From positions 496,001 through 560,000 of the forward strand of contig NZ_BMNC01000003.1 in NCBI RefSeq assembly GCF_014646255.1: a stretch of 64,000 bases of DNA, written 5' to 3'. Below the pieces are notes generated by a model that saw nothing but the letters and a program-made list of their open reading frames with translations, had not been told where the DNA came from and ran no database searches. Made by a program: the position numbers and the translations under genes. Below, piece after piece: positions 43,886 to 51,249 of the stretch (position 1 is the stretch's first letter; each line of letters starts with the position of its first letter). Source of the DNA: Lentzea pudingi (GTDB lineage: Bacteria > Actinomycetota > Actinomycetes > Mycobacteriales > Pseudonocardiaceae).

Positions 43886-44881
43886 GTGGGAAGCGCGGCA
43901 ACAGCGGCAGAACCGCTGGGCGTCATCCGGCCCATGCTCGCCACCCCGGGCAACCCGCCCGACAGCGACGGCTGGGCCGTCGAGTTCAAATGGGACGGCT
44001 ACCGGGGTCTCGCACACTGCCAGGGCCGTGACGTGCGGGTGTTCAGCCGCAACGACCTCGACTTCCTGGTCCGCTTCCCCGAGCTGGGCGTCCTGCCGGA
44101 GTTGCTGCACCACCGCACGGCCGTGCTCGACGGCGAGATCGTCGCGCTGGACGAGGAGGGACGCCCGAACTTCGGCCTGCTGCAGCAACGTGACAAGTTC
44201 GCCCCCGGAGTGCGGGAGCTGCGGCGCACCCGGCCGTCCATCGCCTACTTCGTGTTCGACCTGCTGCACCTGGACGGGCGATCACTGCTGAACACGCCCT
44301 ACGACGTCCGGCGCGCCATGCTCAGCGAGCTCGCATTGCCCGGCAACCACGCGGTGCAGGTGCCACCGTCCTTCCCGGACACCGAGCCGGACGACGTCCT
44401 GCACGTGGCGAGCCAGTACGGGTTCGAGGGCATCGTCTCCAAGCGGACGAAGTCGACCTACGAGCCCGGCCGCCGGTCGCCCTCCTGGATCAAGACCCCC
44501 TTCCGCTACACCCAGGAGGTCGTCATCGGCGGCTGGCGGGCAGGCCAGGGCAACCGCGCGGGCCGGATCGGATCGCTCCTGCTCGGCGCCCACGACGAGC
44601 AGGGACGCCTGGTCTACGTGGGCCACGTCGGCACGGGTTTCAGCCGTGAGGTGCTCGCCGACCTGCAACGGGACCTGGAGCGACGGGCACGCCCGACCAG
44701 CGCGTTCGACGTCGAGGTACCGCGCGAGCACGCCCGTGACGCCCGCTGGGTCGACCTGGGGCTGGTGGGCGAGGTCGAGTTCCGGCAATGGACCTCGGAC
44801 GGCCGCCTGCGCCACCCGGCCTGGCGCGGACTGCGTCCGGACCGGGATCCGTCCAGCGTCGTGCTGCCGCCCCGGCGGTGA
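43886..44881 (+). CDS. ATP-dependent DNA ligase (LigD/LigC type)
   Basis: The 331-residue protein has ligase motif I EFKWDGYR (adenylated Lys35), motif III FDLLHLDG, motif IV EGIVSKR and motif V WIKTP, followed by an OB-fold (GGWRAGQGN). It lacks the polymerase and nuclease domains of full LigD, so it corresponds to the stand-alone ligase of bacterial non-homologous end joining. GTG 43886 is six bases after GGAGGAGG. No ku gene is present nearby. Confidence 0.92.
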   Translation: MGSAATAAEPLGVIRPMLATPGNPPDSDGWAVEFKWDGYRGLAHCQGRDVRVFSRNDLDFLVRFPELGVLPELLHHRTAVLDGEIVALDEEGRPNFGLLQQRDKFAPGVRELRRTRPSIAYFVFDLLHLDGRSLLNTPYDVRRAMLSELALPGNHAVQVPPSFPDTEPDDVLHVASQYGFEGIVSKRTKSTYEPGRRSPSWIKTPFRYTQEVVIGGWRAGQGNRAGRIGSLLLGAHDEQGRLVYVGHVGTGFSREVLADLQRDLERRARPTSAFDVEVPREHARDARWVDLGLVGEVEFRQWTSDGRLRHPAWRGLRPDRDPSSVVLPPRR

Positions 44882-44893
44882 CAGCGTTGCAGG

Positions 44894-46430
44894 TCAGAGC
44901 AAGGGCAGTGCGTCGAACGAGTGGCCGTGCCAAAGGCGGCGCGACTCTGTTTCGGGGTAAGCGGTGACAAGGGGATCGACGTCGAAGACACGGGTGAGCC
45001 GCTGGTGGCTGTCGTAGCGCGGCCAGCCGGGATCGCCCGCTGCCGCGAAGGTGGTCCAGGCCGTGCGGAACTGCCTCGACAGCAGTTCCGCGGCCGGTGG
45101 CGGTTCGGAGCCGAGAAGCATCTGTGCCATGGGTGAGTGGAGGTTGCCGAACACCAGCGGTACGTCGAGGCCGTGGCACGCGCCCAGAAAACCGCCGTGG
45201 GCAGGAGCGGTCCAGGTGAGCTCGTACATGTGCGCCTGGCCGCCTCCCGCGAGCTGTGCCTCGGCGAGGTGGAGCGAGGGCATGCGGAACAGCCAGTCGG
45301 ACTGGACGAGTTCGTACAGCTGGGCCGCGGTGGCGTCCGGGTAGGCGCCGCGGTAGGCCCGCGCACCGTCAGGTCCGGGGCCGAAGACCCGCAGTGCCCG
45401 CGCCGCCCGCGCTTCGTCGACCTGGCCGAGTTCGTGGGCGATGAACAGGCGGAACTCGTCCCGGTTGTGCCCGGTGACCAGGTGCACCTCGCGGCCTGAG
45501 CCGCCGGCGAGGGCCTGCCAGGGAGTGGACGGCAGGACGTCGCCGTCCACGACGGGGGAGAAGGGAGTCGGCGTCAGGGCGACCTGACCCCAGCGGTCCG
45601 CGTACTCGCTGAGCCTGGCGGCGACCGCCGCGCCGGCTGCGGCCAGCGCACTCGGGTCCACCCCGGACAGATCGGCCACGCTCGGGCCCAGGCGCAGTTC
45701 GGCCGAGATGGCGGCGGCGACGTCCTTCGCGAGTGCGTCGGAGAAGTACGTGCCGGGCACGCTCTGCGCGATGGCCCGGTGGAAGAGTCCGGCCGCACGT
45801 GGCATCGCCATCAACGCGGCGATGCTGCCCGCGCCTGCCGACTCACCGAAGACGGTGACCTGGTCCGGGTCACCGCCGAACGCGGTGATGTTGTCCCGCA
45901 CCCACTCCAGTGCGGCGACCTGGTCGAGCAGCCCGCGGTTGGCCGGAGCACCGTCGATCGACGCGAACCCCTCCACACCGACCCGGTGGTTGAAGGTCAC
46001 GACGACGAGGTCGCCGTCGCGGGCGAGGTGGCTCGCGTCGTAGCCGGGCGTGTCCGCCGAACCGACGCGGTACGCGCCGCCGTAGATCCACACCATCACC
46101 GGCCGGCGGGCGGCGGGGCCGGGGTCCGGAGTCCAGACGTTGACCGTGAGCCAGTCGTCGCCGGCGGCGACACCGGAAGGCGAGACGGCCCCCGGCATGC
46201 CAGGGTCCTGCGGCGGTGGGGGACCGAAGGAGAACGCCTCGCGCACTCCGTCCCAGCGATGTGCGGGCCGGGGCGCGGCGAACCTCGCGTCGCCCGCCCG
46301 GCGGCTCGGCGAACGGAATTCCGCGGAACACCGCCAGGCCGGACTCCCCGCGTCCCACGACCCGGCCGGAGATCGTCTCGACCACCGGGTCAGCGGTGTC
46401 CGCCGGTCCACGGGACTCCACCACCGTCAT
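44894..46430 (-). pseudogene. Type B carboxylesterase with single-base frameshift
   Basis: ATG 46430 (AGGAG six bases upstream) begins a carboxylesterase N-terminus (VETISGRVVGRGESGLAVFRGIPFAEPP). At about 46300-46310, in CCGCCGGGCGGGCGACG, the sense moves to another frame that continues RFAAPRPAHRWDG and stays intact to the stop at 44894, with GESAGAGS nucleophile elbow and the rest of the alpha/beta hydrolase. One extra G explains it. If the sequence is correct, the product is truncated to about 60 residues; a sequencing error in the GC run is the alternative. Total length about 510 residues, usual for the family. Confidence 0.8.
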
Positions 46431-46584
46431 CGCATGCTCCTGGTCCTGCTCGGTGCGGCCGGCCCCGACGCGGGGAGACCGTCGCCGGACCCCTGCCGGA
46501 TCTCGGCCATTGAACTCGGCGCACCCACGCCCCGCACAAGCAAGGGTTTCCGCTGAGCGGAAGCTCGATGCTCGACCCGCTTCG

Positions 46585-47550
46585 TCATGGCCATTGCTTT
46601 CCGCGCCTGAGCCGCCGAACCCGAGCACGGAACCGTCGCGGTTTCCTCCGGTCCTCATCGACCGGGACGCGCACGGCCATCAGTTCGTCGACGACATCCG
46701 CGACCTTCCTGCCGTCTCCCGGGTCGATGGCACCGGCGATCAGGATCTGGGAGGCTTTTCCCAGCAGGCAGCGCTGGTTGGCGTGATCGATCACCTTGCC
46801 GCCGGCGGCTCCGATGTGGCGCAGGCTGAGCCCCTGTGCCATGCCGGTCAACATCATCGTCAACTCGTTGAGCGAGATTCCTGGACGCAACGAGACACCG
46901 CGCGCCTCGAGGATCTCCGCGTAGAGGTCGCGCCAGTAGCCGAAGGAGTGTTCGTACACACCGTCGAGCGCTTCCCTGATCTGCTTGTGGAAGTCGGTCA
47001 GGGCAGTCACCAGGTACTGGAACCGCGCCGAGGTCTCGTCGGCGTAGACGATCTTCATGTCGTGGTAGGCGACCTTGTCCACCGCGGCACTGAACGCCGC
47101 CGTCTCGCGCAGCTCGGCACGTGCCGCTTCGTCGAGCATGCCGTCGGTCAGCGAATACCGCTCCCGCAGCACGTACCGGACCAGGTCGCCCATGTAGAGG
47201 GCGAGAGTGGGCCACCGGTCCTTCATGGTGCCGACCGAGGGCCTGGTGCCGGCCTTCTTCCAGTCGGGCGGCGTTCCGAACAGTGCGTGAGCGACGTGTT
47301 CGTCACGAAGCGCTTCCTGGAAGATCAGCTCCGCCTCGCGGGCGATGTTCTTCTGCGTCAGCGTGTCCAGAGGACGGTGAAGGTGCTCCTCGCCCGCGAA
47401 ACCCAGGAGTTCCTGCTCGGCCAGACGCCGGCCGCCCTCGAGGCAGGCCCGCACGACCGGGCTGTTGGCCAGCCGCCGGCCGGTGGGCAGCAACCTGCCG
47501 CTCTTCGTGCGCACATTGGTCGCCACGTCGTCCAACGGACCGTCATACAT
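46585..47550 (-). CDS. Hypothetical helical protein, TetR-C-like
   Basis: The 321-residue product is largely alpha-helical, with motifs FAGEEHLHRPLDTLTQKNIAREAELIFQEAL, DRWPTLALYMGDLVRYVLRERYS and GQGLSLRHIGAAGGKVID. The later half resembles ligand-binding helices of TetR-like regulators, but there is no N-terminal helix-turn-helix in this frame, so a DNA-binding role is unsupported. The C-terminus is very basic. ATG 47550 is the only strong start. It is divergent from the pentein region. Confidence 0.55.
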   Translation of the reverse strand: MYDGPLDDVATNVRTKSGRLLPTGRRLANSPVVRACLEGGRRLAEQELLGFAGEEHLHRPLDTLTQKNIAREAELIFQEALRDEHVAHALFGTPPDWKKAGTRPSVGTMKDRWPTLALYMGDLVRYVLRERYSLTDGMLDEAARAELRETAAFSAAVDKVAYHDMKIVYADETSARFQYLVTALTDFHKQIREALDGVYEHSFGYWRDLYAEILEARGVSLRPGISLNELTMMLTGMAQGLSLRHIGAAGGKVIDHANQRCLLGKASQILIAGAIDPGDGRKVADVVDELMAVRVPVDEDRRKPRRFRARVRRLRRGKQWP

Positions 47551-47674
47551 GGTGACCGAGTATCCCCGGCAGTGGCCCGCAACGATTCCTCCGCTTGAGA
47601 GGAACCACGCGAACTACCCACGTCAGACCGTTTCCAGTTGCCTGTGATCACCGACCCGCAGAGAGGTGACAACG

Positions 47675-47833
47675 ATGAGCAGGCACTCCCGCGAACCTCG
47701 CCGGCAGCCGCAGCGTCGACGGTCGCAGCAGGCCGTCCTCGCCCTTCAGGCCGGGCTCGTCCTGCTGCAGCTCGGCCTCGTCCTGCTCGAGAGCTTGGAC
47801 GCGATCACCAGGTTGCTGGGCCACCTGTTCTGA
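47675..47833 (+). CDS. Small basic single-helix membrane peptide (short ORF)
   Basis: A 52-residue frame with AGAGAGG eight bases before ATG 47675 encodes a basic N-terminus (RRQPQRRRSQQ) and a Leu/Gly-rich hydrophobic helix (LALQAGLVLLQLGLVLL), ending HLF. It lies 150 bp upstream of the pentein gene on the same strand and has a clear stop. Its shortness keeps confidence low; it might be a leader or membrane partner of the pentein. Confidence 0.35.
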   Translation: MSRHSREPRRQPQRRRSQQAVLALQAGLVLLQLGLVLLESLDAITRLLGHLF

Positions 47834-47983
47834 GAGCTGGCTGCCGACCTTGCCCGACCGGCTCCTCGGCCGGATCTTGGTGCTTTCGAGTAGTACCAAC
47901 GGCTCGGCCGTTGCGCGGGTGCCGGAAGCGGCGATCTACCTCGGGACGCGCAAGCGTCAGTCACGAGGAGGGGAGCCCGCGCG

Positions 47984-49480
47984 ATGAGGTTCAAGACGGG
48001 GTTCGGTCCGGCCGCAACGGTTCTGTGGGACACCGACTGGGTGCCGGAACGCAAGTCGAAGGAGATGCAAGAACTGCCCAGCGGTTCGTGCGTGCGCTTG
48101 CTGCTCGACATGTCCAAGAAGAGGGACGACCTGAAGGTCCTCGAGGACCTGGACCTGTTGCTCGACTCGGCGCTGCGGCAGCTCGGCACATGGGCACGGC
48201 GGGACTTGCACTCCCTGCGGGCGAATCTGCCGGCTTTGCAGGCGCAGCAGCACCTCCCGGCGGTGGAGGACGCAATGAGAGCAGCGGTGCGCCCTTCGGA
48301 CACAGGTGGTGTTCCGCCGCAGAAGAAGACACCTGCCGGGAAAACCAAGGTGATCGTCTTCAACTACAAGACCGGGCAGCAGAACGTGCGGAAGACCACC
48401 GAGTTCGACCACGCTCGGTTCTTCGCCGACCAGGCACGCGCGCTCAAGCTGGGAGTGCGGGTCCTCACCACCGAGGGTGGGCAGCGCGACCTGCGGAAAG
48501 ACGACGTGTTCAAGGGCCTTGACCCGCACTGGACCATCGTCGACCAGGTGGCCTCCGAGTGGGCCGAGGACAGCGTCGAGTACCTGCAGTCCGGAGAGGT
48601 GGCGGTGCTGGAGGAGTTCAACGCCACCGCGTTGCGGGCGGGGCTGGTGGCCGGGCGCCGGGCGCGATGGGCGGCCTTGCTGGACGCCACCTACGCGAAC
48701 GAGGTCCTCGGTCCGGTCAAGTCGAAGGAGTGGGTGCCGGAAGGGCTGCTGGTCGTCGCGGGCCAGACCCGCGAGATGGTCGAGACCGCGCTCGAGCGGC
48801 AGCATCGCAGGGCAAGACACCTCCGGTTCTACGCCGAGGGCGGCAATCTGATCGTCGGTGAGAACGCGGCAGGGGAGACGATCGCACTGGTCGGGCGGGA
48901 CTCGATCGCCGCGACCGCCGGCGAGTACCTGTTCGCCGACGACAACCCGGTGCTGGCGTTGATCGCCGAAGACCTGGGTGTCGCGGTGCAGCAGGTGATC
49001 CCCGTCGAGCAGCCGGGGAAGTTCCACCTGGACATGGGTTTGCTGTTCGTCGGCAAGGGCGTCGTGCTGCTCAACGACAGCCGGGCTCAGCTCGCGGAGG
49101 CGGAGACCAGGCTCGCGACCTACCAGGACGAGGCCAGCCGGCGGCACGCGGCTAAGCTGCGTCTCCAGTGCGGCCTGGAGGCGCTGGCGGCCCGCGACCT
49201 CGCCGCCGGGGGGTTGACGGTGCACCGGCACAAGCTGGAAAGCGGTTCCGTCTACAACTTCTTCAACGGCGAGTTCGTCGCGGACGAGGGTGATCAGGTC
49301 CATTACCTGACCAATGGCACGGGCACCGCGGCGGTTCTGAACGCCTTCGTCCGTTTGCTGGTCGAGGAACTGAAGGTCGCGGTGGCCGTGCACACCAGCC
49401 CGGTCGGCGCTGCCGAGCACAGCCTGGAAAGTCAGGGCGGCGTCGGCTGCCGGATCAAGGGCGCACCCGGTCCACACTGA
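47984..49480 (+). CDS. Pentein-fold protein, arginine-deiminase-like, novel architecture
   Basis: The 498-residue protein has a helical N-terminal region (about 1-110) and a C-terminal pentein domain. Residues that match the arginine deiminase catalytic set are present in order: acidic Asp196 in SEWAEDS, Glu285 in YAEGGNLI, His348 and Asp350 in KFHLDMG, and Cys489 in GGVGCRIKG. All five positions fit guanidino-modifying enzymes such as ADI, agmatine deiminase and peptidylarginine deiminase. The ADI-type domain is about 380 residues, but the order of secondary structure cannot be verified here. The product may hydrolyse free or protein-bound arginine. GAGGAGGGG upstream supports ATG 47984. Family and substrate unassigned. 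Confidence 0.6.
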   Translation: MRFKTGFGPAATVLWDTDWVPERKSKEMQELPSGSCVRLLLDMSKKRDDLKVLEDLDLLLDSALRQLGTWARRDLHSLRANLPALQAQQHLPAVEDAMRAAVRPSDTGGVPPQKKTPAGKTKVIVFNYKTGQQNVRKTTEFDHARFFADQARALKLGVRVLTTEGGQRDLRKDDVFKGLDPHWTIVDQVASEWAEDSVEYLQSGEVAVLEEFNATALRAGLVAGRRARWAALLDATYANEVLGPVKSKEWVPEGLLVVAGQTREMVETALERQHRRARHLRFYAEGGNLIVGENAAGETIALVGRDSIAATAGEYLFADDNPVLALIAEDLGVAVQQVIPVEQPGKFHLDMGLLFVGKGVVLLNDSRAQLAEAETRLATYQDEASRRHAAKLRLQCGLEALAARDLAAGGLTVHRHKLESGSVYNFFNGEFVADEGDQVHYLTNGTGTAAVLNAFVRLLVEELKVAVAVHTSPVGAAEHSLESQGGVGCRIKGAPGPH

Positions 49481-49505
49481 TTCCGCGGGTCGCGGTCCGG
49501 ACCCG

Positions 49506-50483
49506 TCAGGGACGCAGAAGGATCTTGCCCCTCCGGCCGGGAGCCGCGTTGCCGCGCGCGGCGCCGGCGATCTCCTCCAGCGAGTAGACGTGCTCGACCG
49601 GCAGGGTGAGCGCGCCCGAGGCGATGCCCGTGACCAGCTCGCCCAGCAGAGAGGCGCGCTTGCCGGCCGCCATCGCCGGGAAGACCTTGCTGCCCCAGAA
49701 ACCGGTGACGGTCACCTGCTTGAAGATCACGTCACCCGAGCTGATCTCGAGGGTGGGGGAGGCCATCGCGCCGAACACGACGAGCCGGCCGCCCTCGGCG
49801 AGCAGCGAGACGACGTCGCCCGCGGCCGCACCGCCGACCGAGTCGACACCGGCCCTGACCGGGGCGTCGCCGACGATCTCGCGGACCCGGTCGCGCCAGC
49901 CGTCGTCGTCCGTGGCGACGACGTCGCCGATGCCCTGCTCGCGCAGCTCGGCCACGCCGTCGGCACGGCGCACGAGGCCGAGGACGTGGACGCCGCGGGC
50001 CGCCGCCAGCTGGGCGACGAGCCTGCCGACGGCTCCGTTGGCGGCGTTCTGGACCAACCAGTCACCCTCGGCGAGCTCCAGCGAGTCGAGCAGCGCGATG
50101 GCGCTGAAGGGCATCGACACCAGCTGGCTCGCTGCCTCGTCACCGATGGCGTCGGGAACCGGGATGAGCGTCTGGGCGGGCGCGACCACGAACTCGGCCC
50201 AGGCGCCGAAGGTGCCACCGGAGGCGACGCGCTGGCCCACCTCGAGGCCGTCCACGCCCTCGCCGAGCGACTCGACGACCCCGACGAACTCGGTGCCGGA
50301 GCGTGCGGGCATCTCGGGCTTGAAACCGTAGGTGCCGCGCACGGTCCACAGGTCGTGGTTGTGGACGGGGGAGAGCAACACCCGCACCAGGACCTCTCCG
50401 GGACCGGGCCGCGGAGCGGGCACCTCCCGCACCTCGAGGACCTCGGCGGGGTCACCGAACTTCTGCTGGACCAGTGCGCGCAT
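49506..50483 (-). CDS. NAD(P)H quinone oxidoreductase-like medium-chain dehydrogenase
   Basis: The 325-residue protein is a zinc-independent MDR: GroES-like N-terminal domain (VRVLLSPVHNHDLWTVRGTYG), nucleotide-binding motif NAANGAVGRLVAQLAAARG, and C-terminal GDVIFKQVTVTGFWG. The usual zinc-binding cysteines are absent, so it is quinone-reductase-like. ATG 50483 has AAAGG seven bases before it. No operon partner. Confidence 0.85.
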   Translation of the reverse strand: MRALVQQKFGDPAEVLEVREVPAPRPGPGEVLVRVLLSPVHNHDLWTVRGTYGFKPEMPARSGTEFVGVVESLGEGVDGLEVGQRVASGGTFGAWAEFVVAPAQTLIPVPDAIGDEAASQLVSMPFSAIALLDSLELAEGDWLVQNAANGAVGRLVAQLAAARGVHVLGLVRRADGVAELREQGIGDVVATDDDGWRDRVREIVGDAPVRAGVDSVGGAAAGDVVSLLAEGGRLVVFGAMASPTLEISSGDVIFKQVTVTGFWGSKVFPAMAAGKRASLLGELVTGIASGALTLPVEHVYSLEEIAGAARGNAAPGRRGKILLRP

Positions 50484-50730
50484 GACATGCCTTTCCGAGT
50501 GGTCAGGGGACGTGTGACCACAACGCGGCAGCGGGCTGCGCCATGCCCCTGCTGACGTCGATGAGCGTGAGGTCACAGCCCGCCAGGCGTGCGTGCCCGT
50601 CTGGTCCCTCGCACCACTGCGCTCCGAGGTCATCCACCCCGCTCTCACGCCGTGTATCGGCGATGTATCGGCCGTGTATGCGATCCCCGGACGCTGTGTG
50701 AGCAGTGCAGACATGCGAGAAGGGGATCTC

Positions 50731-51249
50731 ATGCGGTTCACCAAAGTCACGGTCGCTGCCATCGGCCTGCTCGGCGCGGCCCTGATCGGCACAGCCGCTC
50801 CGGCCGGTGCGGCCGGCGGGGAAGTGTTCAGCCCGAACGTCGAGATCGCGCAGCCGTGGCTCGACGACACGGCCACCGCGTCCGCCGTCGAAGGCGACGT
50901 CGCCATCCAGCAGACGGCGGCCGGCGCCATCAAGTGGATGTCCGACCGCCGCGGCAGCACGGCGTACGAGGGCTACTGCGAGCGCGCCGTCCGCCTGGCG
51001 TGGGACCGCTCGACGCACCACGCGTCGGCGATCGCCCACTGGCGGTCCTCGGACGGCGCCCGCCGCACCACCGGCACGCCGCCCAGGGGCGCGTTCGTCT
51101 TCTGGAACACCAGCCAGTACGGCCACGTCGGCATCGCGGACGGCAACGGCGGCTTCTGGTCGACCAGCGTCGGCGGCAAGATCGGCCACGGCAGTTCGAC
51201 CGGCTACTTCCGCAACTACCTCGGCTGGAAGCCCGGCAACAGCAACTGA
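50731..51249 (+). CDS. Secreted NlpC/P60- or CHAP-like peptidase
   Basis: The 172-residue protein has a signal peptide ending near AGA. The mature part contains a Cys in YEGYCERAVRLAWDR and a His in QYGHVGIADGNGGFW, an arrangement typical of NlpC/P60 and CHAP cysteine peptidases acting on peptidoglycan, though the family boundary is not clear. AAGGGG (50721-50726) five bases before ATG 50731 supports the start. Its 3' end overlaps the SARP gene by 34 bp. Confidence 0.7.
   Translation: MRFTKVTVAAIGLLGAALIGTAAPAGAAGGEVFSPNVEIAQPWLDDTATASAVEGDVAIQQTAAGAIKWMSDRRGSTAYEGYCERAVRLAWDRSTHHASAIAHWRSSDGARRTTGTPPRGAFVFWNTSQYGHVGIADGNGGFWSTSVGGKIGHGSSTGYFRNYLGWKPGNSN

Noticed and set aside
47648..47899. 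Minus-strand frame (82 codons) overlapping the short membrane peptide
   Set aside because: Its Gln/Glu-rich sequence is the antisense of a Leu/Gln codon repeat; the plus-strand frame has the better start and ribosome site.
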